In this document: one piece after another, positions 1 through 7,733 of the stretch
How positions within the stretch are numbered: position 1 is the first letter of the stretch
Layout: the number at the start of each line of letters is the position of its first letter
Assembly: GCA_902779075.1 (NCBI GenBank)
Contig: CACZAK010000147.1
Location: 1 to 10,575, forward strand
Direction of reading: 5' to 3'
From: an uncultured bacterium
GTDB lineage: Bacteria > Verrucomicrobiota > Kiritimatiellia > RFP12 > UBA1067
DNA length: 10,575 nucleotides
Notes under the pieces: model-generated
The model's database searches: none
What the model saw: only the letters and a program-made list of their open reading frames with translations
What the model was told of the DNA's origin: nothing
Translations under genes and position numbers: made by a program

Positions 1-343
1 AGTACTTCACTTCGCCCGTGAAGACATATCCGCACGACGGCGCCGCGCTTGATCGCCAGAAAGTCTATATGCAGGCTTTGTCCACTCTTCCGAATGTCGG
101 CGCAATGCCAACTCCCCGACACAATCCCATACGGAAAGCGTGGCGACCGCTTCATCCATCGCCCGCTCGCTTGGCAGTAGCCATCCACATCCACCCGTTC
201 CGCGCCGTGATATTACGGTGCGGAATGGTCAATTCTGGCAAAAGGGATGTTTATTGCCGCAAACCGTTCACAATGCAGCAGTATGATCTACACGTTCTAC
301 ATGTTCTACACGGACAAACGCAAGAGCGGCATTGAGAATTATA
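1..343. other. Left-edge region without a supported gene
   Basis: I see no convincing gene here. A 105-codon plus-strand frame (18-335) lacks a ribosome binding site and any recognisable motif, and its translation is rich in His, Arg and Pro as expected of chance frames. On the minus strand a frame is open from an in-frame stop at 213-215 down to the window edge. It has two GTG codons (192-194 and 186-188) but no clear ribosome binding site, so it could be the first 60 or so codons of a gene lying to the left, or chance. The region ends in the repeats and promoter described separately. Confidence 0.4.
285..311 (+). repeat. Three tandem 9-bp repeats upstream of the ATPase promoter
   Basis: Three consecutive 9-bp units can be read: gatctacac (285-293), gttctacat (294-302) and gttctacac (303-311). 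Units 2 and 3 differ at one position, and unit 1 differs from unit 3 at two. The array ends 32 bp before the -35 box of the ATPase promoter. A helically repeated operator for a regulator is possible (inference). A chance low-complexity run is also possible. Confidence 0.5.
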
Positions 344-372
344 CTGACATGCGTTATGCAGTTTGGTATAAT
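344..372 (+). promoter_or_regulatory. Sigma-70-type promoter for the ATPase gene
   Basis: CTGACA at 344-349 (5 of 6 to TTGACA) is followed by a 17-bp spacer and a perfect TATAAT at 367-372. Transcription would start near 379, leaving a leader of about 25 nt before the ATG at 404. The promoter lies downstream of the upstream in-frame ATG at 332, so that ATG would not be in the transcript. This is the best match to a vegetative promoter that I noticed in the window. Confidence 0.75.
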
Positions 373-390
373 GTGCGGGCTAGGAGAAAC

Positions 391-396
391 AAGGAG
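391..396 (+). promoter_or_regulatory. Ribosome binding site fixing the ATPase start
   Basis: AAGGAG lies 7 nt before ATG 404, an ideal Shine-Dalgarno match and spacing. It selects 404 over the in-frame ATG at 332. Confidence 0.8.
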
Positions 397-403
397 TGAA
401 GAC

Positions 404-1510
404 ATGGCACCTTTCAAATACGGAATGATCGTTGACGGCGAGAACTATTGTCCTCGCGCGGAGCTGGCGCGGCAGTTCTCGAAGCTGATAGAAGCGGGAC
501 TCAATGTGGTTGTTCAAGGTGAACGCCGCATGGGAAAGACGTCTTTTGTCTGCGAGACGGTCAAGACGATACGTTCCCTGGAGCTCGTGTACATCGATCT
601 TTACTGCGTAAAGACCATCGAAGAGTTCTGTCGGCGCGTCGTGGCTGCTGTCGTGGCGTTGGACAGGAGCGCTGGATTCCTCCGCCGGACGGCGCAGCTA
701 ATTGCAAGTCTGCGTCCGATTCTTACGCTGGACCGCGACACGGGCATACCGCAGCTGACTGTCGATTCAAGGTCTGCAAACAGCGTTGCCTCGCTTGAAG
801 AGGTGATGGACATGCTTTCCTTCCATGCCAGCAAGCGCAAGCTCTGCATCGTTTTCGACGAGTTTCAGGATGTTCTGGAGATGGCGGATTCGGACGTGCT
901 GCTGGCGCGTCTTCGCGCCAAGATACAGTTCCAGAACAAGACGCCCCACGTATTCCTCGGCAGCGTGCGCAACAAGATGCACGAAATATTCGATTCCCCG
1001 AAGAGCCCGTTTTACAAGTCCGCCACTTCGTTCACCGTGGGGGCTATTCCGGCGAATGACTTCAAGAGCTTTCTCGCAGCGCGGTTCAAGGTTGCCAAGC
1101 GCAAGATTTCTGGAACAGCTCTTGACCGTATATTGTCGATCTCGGATGGAATTTCGGGAGACGTACAGGAACTCTGCGAAACAATCTGGCTCGCGACGGA
1201 CAAGGGTGATTCGATTGGAGATGCGGAAATCAACGCCGGACTCAAGCTTGTGTTCGCGCGCGAAGACAAGGTATTCGGCCCCACGCTCTCTCGTCTCACG
1301 CCGATTCAGGCGACCTTGCTCAAGGGACTTGCACGCAACGGTTCCGCCAAGCCCTTTTCAGGCGACTTCATGTCAGAATGCGGAATCCGGAACGTCGGCA
1401 CCGTGACGCGAGCGCTTTCGCGCCTTGCTGCCGACGAAATCATATACGAATACGGCGGTTCGTGGCGTTTCGTCAATCCGTTCTTCCGGGAATGGCTAAA
1501 GATGACATGA
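404..1510 (+). CDS. AAA-type ATPase (archaeal-ATPase-like) with C-terminal winged helix
   Basis: This is a 368-aa cytoplasmic ATPase with no signal peptide. It has a Walker A motif, GERRMGKT (residues 39-46), and a Walker B motif, IVFDEFQ, with D152 and E153. A sensor-like segment, FLGSVRNKM, follows. Near the C-terminus a winged-helix-like stretch starts around LTPIQATLLKGL and ends in NPFFREWL. The N-terminal Y-G-x-x-V-x-G layout before the P-loop, the DEFQ box and the terminal FFREWL tail are typical of the archaeal-type ATPase family (Pfam ATPase_2, PF01637) that also occurs in bacteria. Members are widespread but mostly of unknown function, and a nucleic-acid- or protein-remodelling switch is usually assumed. 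The start at 404 is set by a strong ribosome binding site and promoter. It stands 122 bp upstream of the enzyme cluster with its own promoter, so it need not belong to it functionally. No partner toxin, nuclease or transposase is adjacent. The family call is firm and the role unknown. Confidence 0.8.
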   Translation: MAPFKYGMIVDGENYCPRAELARQFSKLIEAGLNVVVQGERRMGKTSFVCETVKTIRSLELVYIDLYCVKTIEEFCRRVVAAVVALDRSAGFLRRTAQLIASLRPILTLDRDTGIPQLTVDSRSANSVASLEEVMDMLSFHASKRKLCIVFDEFQDVLEMADSDVLLARLRAKIQFQNKTPHVFLGSVRNKMHEIFDSPKSPFYKSATSFTVGAIPANDFKSFLAARFKVAKRKISGTALDRILSISDGISGDVQELCETIWLATDKGDSIGDAEINAGLKLVFAREDKVFGPTLSRLTPIQATLLKGLARNGSAKPFSGDFMSECGIRNVGTVTRALSRLAADEIIYEYGGSWRFVNPFFREWLKMT

Positions 1511-1580
1511 GCAGAATCATGAACTCCCCCAACAGGCTCGCCTCCATCGAGGAGGTCGAGATACACTAGGACACGCTACA

Positions 1581-1590
1581 AGTCTAGACT
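1581..1590. promoter_or_regulatory. 10-bp perfect palindrome upstream of the enzyme cluster
   Basis: AGTCTAGACT is self-complementary and lies 42 bp before the first cluster gene, in the only non-coding gap (1511-1632) between it and the ATPase gene. It could be an operator for a dimeric regulator. A 10-bp palindrome can also arise by chance. I found no good -35/-10 pair in this gap and no terminator with a U-tract after the ATPase, so read-through from the ATPase promoter into the cluster remains possible. Confidence 0.25.
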
Positions 1591-1632
1591 AGTTGTTCAA
1601 CGGCAGCATCAAAAGAAAAGTGACAACACCAA

Positions 1633-4464
1633 ATGAAGGGCGACAAATTAATGACGATCGCAGCGGCGATCTGCGTAGCGGCGGCAGTGGTATTGCCGAG
1701 CCCGGCCGGGACGCGTCCGTATGAATTCGACTGGGCCAACCGGACAGCCGATGACCGGCCGGTGCTGTTGCCGCTCGTCTCGGCCGACGGCTGGACGTGC
1801 GAGGTGACGGGCGCGACGGCTGTGTTTACGACCGCCTGCGAGCGCGTCCTCTTCGGCAACGGCGTGGCGCATCTCGCCTACAAGATTCCCGGCAAGAAGG
1901 GCGTCATCAAGTTGAAGGCACCCGCGCCGGTTCCGATTCCGCCAGGTTCCGATACCGTGAGTGTCTGGATCTGGGGCAACCATACCTACTACAACTTCCG
2001 AGAAGTGCCGTGGGAGGATCGACTCTCCATAGCCGCTGATTTTATTGATGCGGCGGGAAAACCGTTCTCGGTGTTCCTCCACAAGTTCAACCATTGGAAC
2101 TGGCATCTCGTACAGCGTCGCCTTGCGCCGCATTTCGTCGCACGCGTTGCGAAGGGTGGCAAGTTCACAGGTTTCACCCTACGCGGCGGAAACGAAATGG
2201 GTGGGCGGTGGCTGGAACTGACGAGCCTCGCCGTGTACAAGGAGGAGTTCAATCCTCTTTCGTTCAAGCCGCGTCGCAAGCGCGGCGTGCAGATATTCCA
2301 CAATGAACCGCAGGGACTGAACACGGGCGAGGGGCGTCTGCCGTTCCCCAACGTCGAGACGACGATCATTCCGATCGTGGCAGAGGATGCCAGTATCGAA
2401 TTCAGGCTGCCGAAGGATCAGACGAAGTGGGACGATCTCGCCGTGCGCCGTCATGGCGGCGGATGGATCCAATTCGCGAAGGGCGGCGGGTTGTTCCCTG
2501 CGGCGGCAGCGAAGGGCTCGAAGGTGAAGTTCCACCGCATCGCCAATTCTCTTGTCGCGGACGTCGAGGCGCCGGCGGGCGTGGAGGAGGTGCGTTTCGG
2601 GTGCATGGAAAATCCGGACGAGGTGGCGTTCACGCCCGTTCCCTACTACACGTGCGGCGGAAACGGCGACGGCGTGTACCGGCGTCCGTGCGTCGTCACG
2701 GCGGGGAAGGGCGACGGGCGGCTCTTCCTGCTCGCGTCCGTTGACTGGACGCAGTCGAACGCCTCGTGGGTGTTTCCCACGAACCATCCCGTGCCGGTCG
2801 CCTCGAACGGCGGGGTGAAGTATCTTCCGAAAACCGACGGTGCGCGCAATCCCGTGTTCGAGCGGTTCGTGTGGTCGGTCTCCACGAACTTCGCGGAGGT
2901 CCTGCCCAACATCCCCAACCCGCCATCGCCCTGGCGTGCCGTGACGGCGGAGCGGCAGTGGTCGGTCATGCACGCCAACAACCGCGAGAAGGATAAGGCG
3001 TTTTGGCGCGCACGCCGTCGGCGCGGCATCAAGCACCTCATTGTGAACGACCACGAGACATGCATGCGCGACCAGAACGAGAGCTTCACGTTCCGCACGC
3101 GTCCCGCGCCGGGCAAGGGCGGCGACGAGGGCATGCGTGATTTCACGCGCTTCATGATCGATGAGCTCGGCTACATGTATGGCCCCTACAACAATTATAC
3201 CGACTTCGCCCCCGTCAACGGATACTGGAGCGCAGACCGCGTGACGCGTCTGCGCACGCTTGACTTCCTGACGGCGTGGAACCGTTGTTACGCCCCTAAA
3301 CCCGCGTGGATCAACGAGGCGTGCGAGGAAATCTGGACGGAACTCCAGCGCAAGTTCCACTTCAACACCGCCTACTGCGACGTCCATACCTGCACGACGC
3401 CGTGGCAGCGCACGGACTACGATGCGCGCGTGCCAGGCGCGGGGACGTTTGCCGCTACGTTCTACTCTTTTGGCGAACTCCTTGACTTCGAGCGCAGGGT
3501 GCTGAACGGCCCCGTCTATTCGGAAGGGCAGAGCCAGTACCTCTACTGCGGGCTTGTGGACGGCAACTACGCGCAGGACCAGAAGGCACGTCTCTTCGAG
3601 GAACCCTGGCTCGTCGATTTCGACGTGTTGCGTCTCCACCCGCTCTGTAACAACTTCGGCATGGGCTACCCCGCGATGTTCTATCCAAAGACCTACAAGG
3701 CACCAAGCCGCACTGCCTGGCGTGACCGATTCCTCGCCGCGACGGTTGCGTTCGGGCATCAGGGATTCTTCATGAAGGGCAATTCCGAGGACGAGGACCA
3801 GAGCTACTTCATGCTTCTCGGCACGGGCCGCCACTACTGCAAGTCGGACGCGAAGGAAATCCGCTATGCGGACGCCGACGGGAACCTGCTCGATACTTCC
3901 GCCGCCGTCGCCTCGGGCATCTACCGACGCTCGCAGGTGGCGGTGAAATACGCGGATGGCACGCAGACTGCGGCCAACGGCTCCACCGACTGTCCTATGT
4001 TGTTCAAGAGGAACGGCAGATGGCTCGTGTTGCCGCCGAACGGATTCTTTGCGAATGCTGGCGACGGCTCGGCGTGCGTAGTGTCGGACGCAACGTGGAA
4101 GGGCGGCGGAAGGCTCGATCTTTCAGTCGCGCCGGATTACGCGTACTTAAACGCATACGATACACGCGCCGTTACACCCTTCGGCGGCACGAACGGAAGA
4201 ATGTACCGTCTCCTGAACAGCGATGGTACGGACGAGGTATTTCTCTGTAAGGGAAGTTTCTTCATGCTGCCGTATGCGGCGGCGTCCGTGACCGCGCTCG
4301 ACGCGGCGGGCAAGGAAATCGGCCCTGCGCCGTTCACCGTGGAGACGGGGCGGACGCTTCTCGCCCGCATGAAAGGTGCCTTTTCGTACCGCGTTGCGAA
4401 ACCCGCCTCCTGGCGCGAACCGAACGCGGCTTGTGTCATTGAAGGCTATCTAAAAGAGGAATAA
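1633..4464 (+). CDS. Secreted glycoside-hydrolase-like protein, multidomain, family unassigned
   Basis: This is a 943-aa exported protein. The N-terminus (K2, K5, then a hydrophobic run from about residue 8 to 22, then SPAG) is a Sec signal peptide. Residues about 35-215 read as a beta-sandwich or carbohydrate-binding-like module rich in Trp, Tyr and Asn. About 220-440 is a second beta-rich region. About 445-740 looks like an alpha/beta barrel, with strand-like segments ending in acidic residues: HLIVNDHE (D473, E475), TAYCDVHT (D583) and GPVYSEGQ (E631). The last 190 residues are beta-rich again. A Asp-then-Glu pair at successive barrel strands, flanked by beta domains, is the usual plan of retaining glycosidases such as those of GH101, GH129 or DUF5696-type proteins. 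I infer D583 as nucleophile and E631 as acid/base. I cannot name the family from sequence alone. ATG 1633 supplies the basic n-region but lacks a clear ribosome binding site. ATG 1651, with AAGGG at 1636-1640, is an alternative, though it would lose both lysines. It is the first gene of the cluster, 7 bp from the next. Confidence 0.6.
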   Translation: MKGDKLMTIAAAICVAAAVVLPSPAGTRPYEFDWANRTADDRPVLLPLVSADGWTCEVTGATAVFTTACERVLFGNGVAHLAYKIPGKKGVIKLKAPAPVPIPPGSDTVSVWIWGNHTYYNFREVPWEDRLSIAADFIDAAGKPFSVFLHKFNHWNWHLVQRRLAPHFVARVAKGGKFTGFTLRGGNEMGGRWLELTSLAVYKEEFNPLSFKPRRKRGVQIFHNEPQGLNTGEGRLPFPNVETTIIPIVAEDASIEFRLPKDQTKWDDLAVRRHGGGWIQFAKGGGLFPAAAAKGSKVKFHRIANSLVADVEAPAGVEEVRFGCMENPDEVAFTPVPYYTCGGNGDGVYRRPCVVTAGKGDGRLFLLASVDWTQSNASWVFPTNHPVPVASNGGVKYLPKTDGARNPVFERFVWSVSTNFAEVLPNIPNPPSPWRAVTAERQWSVMHANNREKDKAFWRARRRRGIKHLIVNDHETCMRDQNESFTFRTRPAPGKGGDEGMRDFTRFMIDELGYMYGPYNNYTDFAPVNGYWSADRVTRLRTLDFLTAWNRCYAPKPAWINEACEEIWTELQRKFHFNTAYCDVHTCTTPWQRTDYDARVPGAGTFAATFYSFGELLDFERRVLNGPVYSEGQSQYLYCGLVDGNYAQDQKARLFEEPWLVDFDVLRLHPLCNNFGMGYPAMFYPKTYKAPSRTAWRDRFLAATVAFGHQGFFMKGNSEDEDQSYFMLLGTGRHYCKSDAKEIRYADADGNLLDTSAAVASGIYRRSQVAVKYADGTQTAANGSTDCPMLFKRNGRWLVLPPNGFFANAGDGSACVVSDATWKGGGRLDLSVAPDYAYLNAYDTRAVTPFGGTNGRMYRLLNSDGTDEVFLCKGSFFMLPYAAASVTALDAAGKEIGPAPFTVETGRTLLARMKGAFSYRVAKPASWREPNAACVIEGYLKEE

Positions 4465-4471
4465 TTTACGT

Positions 4472-5740
4472 ATGGGAAAGCATACTATAGCTCGTTTCGC
4501 GTTTCTTGTTGTTGTCGCGCTGACGGTAGGCTCGTCGTTGTCAGGCCGGGCGGCGGTCGTGCCTGTTGCGCCCGCGGACGGCGAGGTTTTCCAATTGCTC
4601 CCGGAGAAGCAGCGGAAGGTGCTGGCAGGGAAGACCCGCGTGGAGCGTCAGCAGGTGCTCAAGGGATTGGATGCCTTGGCGGCGCGCAATTCGTGGCGGC
4701 GTCAGTGTCCGCTTGTGCTGAAGTGGAAGACTACGGTGGGCGAAGACGGGCCTTGGCGCATCAGGCTCGCGGAAAAATCCGACCTCTCGGACGCGCGGGA
4801 ACTGTGGCTTGAAAAAGATTGGGCGAAGAAGGGAGCGAAGGACGCCTCCGGCGAGCAGGCCTGGTCGTACGAAGTGCCGTTCGCGAACCTCGACCTCGGG
4901 AAGACCTATTACTGGCAGGTGTGGAGCAACGTATCGTGCCCCGGGCACGACTGCGGCTTCACGTATCCCGACGCGTGCAAGTGCGGGCGGGCGAAGCACG
5001 GGAACATTTCGTCCGTGGCGCGGTTTGTGACGTCAGCCGAGCCGCCGCGCTGGATCGAGCTGGAGGGCAAGACGAAGAACGTACGCGACCTCGGCGGATG
5101 GAAGGCTGCCGGCGGACGTCGCGTGCGCACGGGAATGGTATTCCGCGGACAGGGCCTCAACGAGAACAGCATTTCAGGACTCGACAGGGGGCGCATCCGC
5201 CTGACGGTGGAGGACGTCGCGTACATGACCGGAACGCTCGGCATCAAGACGGACCTCGATTTGCGCGGGAGCAAGGAGACGGGGCGGCTGGACGCTTCTC
5301 CGCTTGGGCAGAACGTGAGGCTGGTCAAACGCGCCACCACTTCGCCCTACTATTCGGGGATGTTCCGCACAAGCGGCAAGAAGACGATGGCGGAGAACTT
5401 CCGGTTGTTCTGCGACAGGAGGAACTATCCGATCTACTTCCACTGCATCGGCGGGGCGGATCGCACCGGGTCGCTCGCCTACGTGTTGAACGGCGTTCTC
5501 GGCGTCGAGAAGGAGGATCTTGAGCGCGACTACGAATCGACGTTCTACAACGAAGGGGACATTCCCGGCGTGGAGGATCCGAAGCACGGACGCGGCACGC
5601 AGCATTTCGACGCGGGGTTTGCGCGGTACGGCAAGCTGGGCGACGCGCTTCGGCGCCGGATTGAGCTTTACCTGCTCGACTGCGGCGTGACGGAGGAGGA
5701 GATTGCGGCGTTCAGGTCCATCATGCTGGAACTGCCTTGA
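4472..5740 (+). CDS. Secreted tyrosine-phosphatase-family protein with Fn3-like N-terminal domain
   Basis: This is a 422-aa exported protein. The signal peptide (K3, R8, hydrophobic FAFLVVVALTV) likely cleaves near GRA-A. About 30-155 is a fibronectin-III-like beta-sandwich, with a WRIRLAEKSDLSDAR strand pattern and GKTYYWQVW at its end. A Cys/His-rich linker follows (C156, H159, C161, C169, C171, H176). The C-terminal half is a protein-tyrosine/dual-specificity phosphatase of the Y_phosphatase3 type (PF13350): NVRDLGGW, then IKTDLDLRG, then the P-loop HCIGGADRTG with nucleophile C325 and R331 (C-x5-R complete), then the family's usual post-P-loop stretch GVLGVEKEDLERDYEST. The catalytic site looks intact. 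The family hydrolyses phosphomonoesters through a phosphocysteine intermediate; substrates may be phosphotyrosine, phosphoinositides or inositol phosphates. Export and location in a glycan cluster argue for an extracytoplasmic phosphorylated substrate (inference). The start is supported by AGAGGA at 4455-4460. It is probably co-transcribed with the gene 7 bp upstream. Confidence 0.85.
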   Translation: MGKHTIARFAFLVVVALTVGSSLSGRAAVVPVAPADGEVFQLLPEKQRKVLAGKTRVERQQVLKGLDALAARNSWRRQCPLVLKWKTTVGEDGPWRIRLAEKSDLSDARELWLEKDWAKKGAKDASGEQAWSYEVPFANLDLGKTYYWQVWSNVSCPGHDCGFTYPDACKCGRAKHGNISSVARFVTSAEPPRWIELEGKTKNVRDLGGWKAAGGRRVRTGMVFRGQGLNENSISGLDRGRIRLTVEDVAYMTGTLGIKTDLDLRGSKETGRLDASPLGQNVRLVKRATTSPYYSGMFRTSGKKTMAENFRLFCDRRNYPIYFHCIGGADRTGSLAYVLNGVLGVEKEDLERDYESTFYNEGDIPGVEDPKHGRGTQHFDAGFARYGKLGDALRRRIELYLLDCGVTEEEIAAFRSIMLELP

Positions 5741-5799
5741 ATACGAGACGTTCCTCAAGACTAACGCGCTTAGGCCATACTGAGTGGTGGAGTAACGGG

Positions 5800-5830
5800 A
5801 TTTTTGCTAAACTATTTGCCATGCAAAAAT
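5800..5830. promoter_or_regulatory. 8-bp inverted repeat spanning the lyase start codon
   Basis: ATTTTTGC (5800-5807) and GCAAAAAT (5823-5830) are perfect complements separated by 15 bp. The second arm includes the G of the proposed ATG 5821. As RNA it would form a weak A/U-rich hairpin over the initiation region. As DNA it could be an operator for a dimeric regulator. The 80-bp gap 5741-5820 is noticeably more A/T-rich than the flanking coding DNA, which fits a regulatory segment, but I find no convincing -35/-10 pair or Shine-Dalgarno there. Confidence 0.35.
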
Positions 5831-7695
5831 TGAATAAATCTCAAATGGACAGAGCCTGCGAGCTGAAAAGTTGGGCGGCTCATCGCTTTCATGTATTTGC
5901 AGTGGTTGCGCTTGCGGCGACTGTAATCTGCGCTGCGACGGCGGACGCGCTGCCGCCCGCCGCGTATTTCCGCACGCGCCCCGCGAAGCCGGAGATCGAT
6001 TCCGGCGTGTTCGCGCGGGACGCGGCGCGCGACCTCGGGGAGGTTGACCGCATCGTGAAGGGCGAGATAGAGGTCGTGGGCGTCGCCTGGGCGTTCCCGT
6101 CCAACCGCGTGGACTGGCTCTTCGACGCCTCGGCGAAAAAGGGACCGTACAATCCCGAGTGGACATGGCAGCTCAATCGGATGTCGTTCTGGACCGCTCT
6201 CGCGCGGGCCTACACGCACACCGGCGACGAGAAGTACGCCCGTGCCTTCGCGCAGCAGTTTTCCGACTGGCTGAAGCAGACGGGCGGGGTCCCGCCGGAG
6301 CGCGGATACAACAACAGGGGCTCCCCGTGGCGCACGATTGAGGAGGGCATTCGTCTGATGGGCTCGTGGAGCGTCGCGTTCGAGGCGTTCAGGAAGTCGC
6401 CTGCGTTTACGGACGAGCTGCTCATCGCCTTCGTCAAGTCCGCGCACGCACAGGCGCGTCACCTGATCGCGCACCGCACGGGCGGGAACTGGCTCTTGAT
6501 GGAGATGACGGGCGCGTACTTCTTCGCGCTCGACTTCCCGGAGTTCGAGGACTCGGAGTCGATCCGCCGCGAGGCGCTCCGCGTCTTCTCGCAGGCGATC
6601 AAGGAGCAGGTCCTGCCCGACGGACTTCAGTACGAGCTGTCGCCGAACTACCACCAGGTGTTCTATTCCTCCGCGACGCGGCTGTATCTGCGCGCACATG
6701 CCTTCGGGTTCGGACACGAGATTCCCAAGGACTTTCTCGACCCGCTCCGTCTCGGCACGGAGGGTCCTCTCGCGCTCGTGACGCCGGCCTTCACCCTGCC
6801 GAACTTCAACGACACCTTCACCGATCCGCTGGCCTCGTCGTTTTCCGCGGCGGCGAAGATATTCCCGGAGCGGCGCGATTTCCTGTGGCTTGTCACCAAT
6901 GGGCGTGAGGGCGAGCCGCCGAAGGGCGAGACGGCGTCGCGTTATCTGCCATATTCGGGATTCGCCGCGATGCGCACGGACTGGACGCCCGACGCGACGT
7001 ACCTTGCGTTTGATGTCGGGCCGCTCGGAATGGGGCATTGGCATCAGGACAAGCTTTCCTTCGTGTTGTGGAAGGGGAACGAGTGCCTTGTGTTCGACGA
7101 CGGTGGTGGACAGTACGAGGCTTCCAGAAGAAGGGGTTACGGCCTTTCGGGTTACGACCACAACACGCTGCTCGTTGATGGCCTTGCGCAAAACCGTTCG
7201 GGGCCGAAACGCGTCACCGCGCCCATCGACGCCGGCTGGCGTTCGACCAAGGACGAGGACTTCGCCTTTGGAATCTACGACCAGGAGTTTGGTCCGAAGC
7301 GCCAGAAGCTCGCGAAGCAGCGTCGCGAGATCACGTTCGACAAGAAGCGCGACGTGATCACCATCTGCGACGTGGCGGAATCCGCCGACGGCAAGGAACA
7401 CGACTACACGCTCCTCTTCCAGCTCGACACCACGAACGTCGTCGTCTCGGCGGACGGCAGGCGTGTGCGGGCGGAATACGGTGCGGGAAAGAAGTACGCG
7501 CTTGAGATGGAGATCGGCGGTGACGGCGGCGAACGGGCGGAGGCGGTCACGGGTCGCCTCAAGCCCTCGATGGCCGGGTGGTTCGTAGGTCGTGAGTACT
7601 TGGTGCCGATGGTCCGTCCCGCGACGACCGTGTTCGTGAAGGCACCGAAGGGAAAGACGCATCGCTTCCGGACGGTCTTGCGGCCCGTCAAGTAG
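5821..7695 (+). CDS. Secreted heparinase II/III-family polysaccharide lyase
   Basis: This 624-aa protein is exported; the hydrophobic stretch VFAVVALAATVICAA ending in ADA forms a signal peptide. The first 350 or so residues are helical, as in the alpha/alpha toroid of alginate lyase/heparinase enzymes. The C-terminal half is the beta-sandwich Heparinase_II/III domain (PF07940), marked by GHWHQDKLSF and GYDHNTLLVDG. Candidate active-site residues are N223 in GGNWLLMEM, Y277 in ELSPNYHQ, H406/H408 and H447, matching the Asn-or-His, Tyr, His set of PL12, PL15, PL17 and PL21 lyases. Such enzymes break uronic-acid-containing chains by beta-elimination. The PL family and substrate (heparan-like, alginate or other) cannot be settled by eye; the overall plan resembles PL12. 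The start at 5821 is the first ATG after the preceding stop and has no good ribosome binding site. ATG 5845 also keeps the signal peptide, and the TTG at 5737 overlapping the previous stop is unlikely. It lies 80 bp after the phosphatase gene, possibly with local control. Confidence 0.85.
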   Translation: MQKLNKSQMDRACELKSWAAHRFHVFAVVALAATVICAATADALPPAAYFRTRPAKPEIDSGVFARDAARDLGEVDRIVKGEIEVVGVAWAFPSNRVDWLFDASAKKGPYNPEWTWQLNRMSFWTALARAYTHTGDEKYARAFAQQFSDWLKQTGGVPPERGYNNRGSPWRTIEEGIRLMGSWSVAFEAFRKSPAFTDELLIAFVKSAHAQARHLIAHRTGGNWLLMEMTGAYFFALDFPEFEDSESIRREALRVFSQAIKEQVLPDGLQYELSPNYHQVFYSSATRLYLRAHAFGFGHEIPKDFLDPLRLGTEGPLALVTPAFTLPNFNDTFTDPLASSFSAAAKIFPERRDFLWLVTNGREGEPPKGETASRYLPYSGFAAMRTDWTPDATYLAFDVGPLGMGHWHQDKLSFVLWKGNECLVFDDGGGQYEASRRRGYGLSGYDHNTLLVDGLAQNRSGPKRVTAPIDAGWRSTKDEDFAFGIYDQEFGPKRQKLAKQRREITFDKKRDVITICDVAESADGKEHDYTLLFQLDTTNVVVSADGRRVRAEYGAGKKYALEMEIGGDGGERAEAVTGRLKPSMAGWFVGREYLVPMVRPATTVFVKAPKGKTHRFRTVLRPVK

Positions 7696-7733
7696 TGCGC
7701 AATACTTAATAAAGCAAGAAAGGAAGTCTGACA

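Noticed and set aside
285..311. CRISPR-like array
   Set aside because: The units are 9 bp and contiguous with no spacers, and no cas genes are present.
332..403. ATG 332 as start of the ATPase
   Set aside because: It lies upstream of the promoter -10 box and lacks a ribosome binding site. ATG 404 has AAGGAG at ideal spacing.
2179..3834. 551-codon minus-strand open frame
   Set aside because: It is antisense to the hydrolase-like gene. High third-position GC in the real gene suppresses stops on the other strand. The translation is Arg/His/Val-rich with no domain or signal.
5737..5820. TTG at 5737 as start of the lyase
   Set aside because: It overlaps the stop of the phosphatase gene and would put 28 residues before the first ATG, burying the signal peptide too far from the N-terminus.
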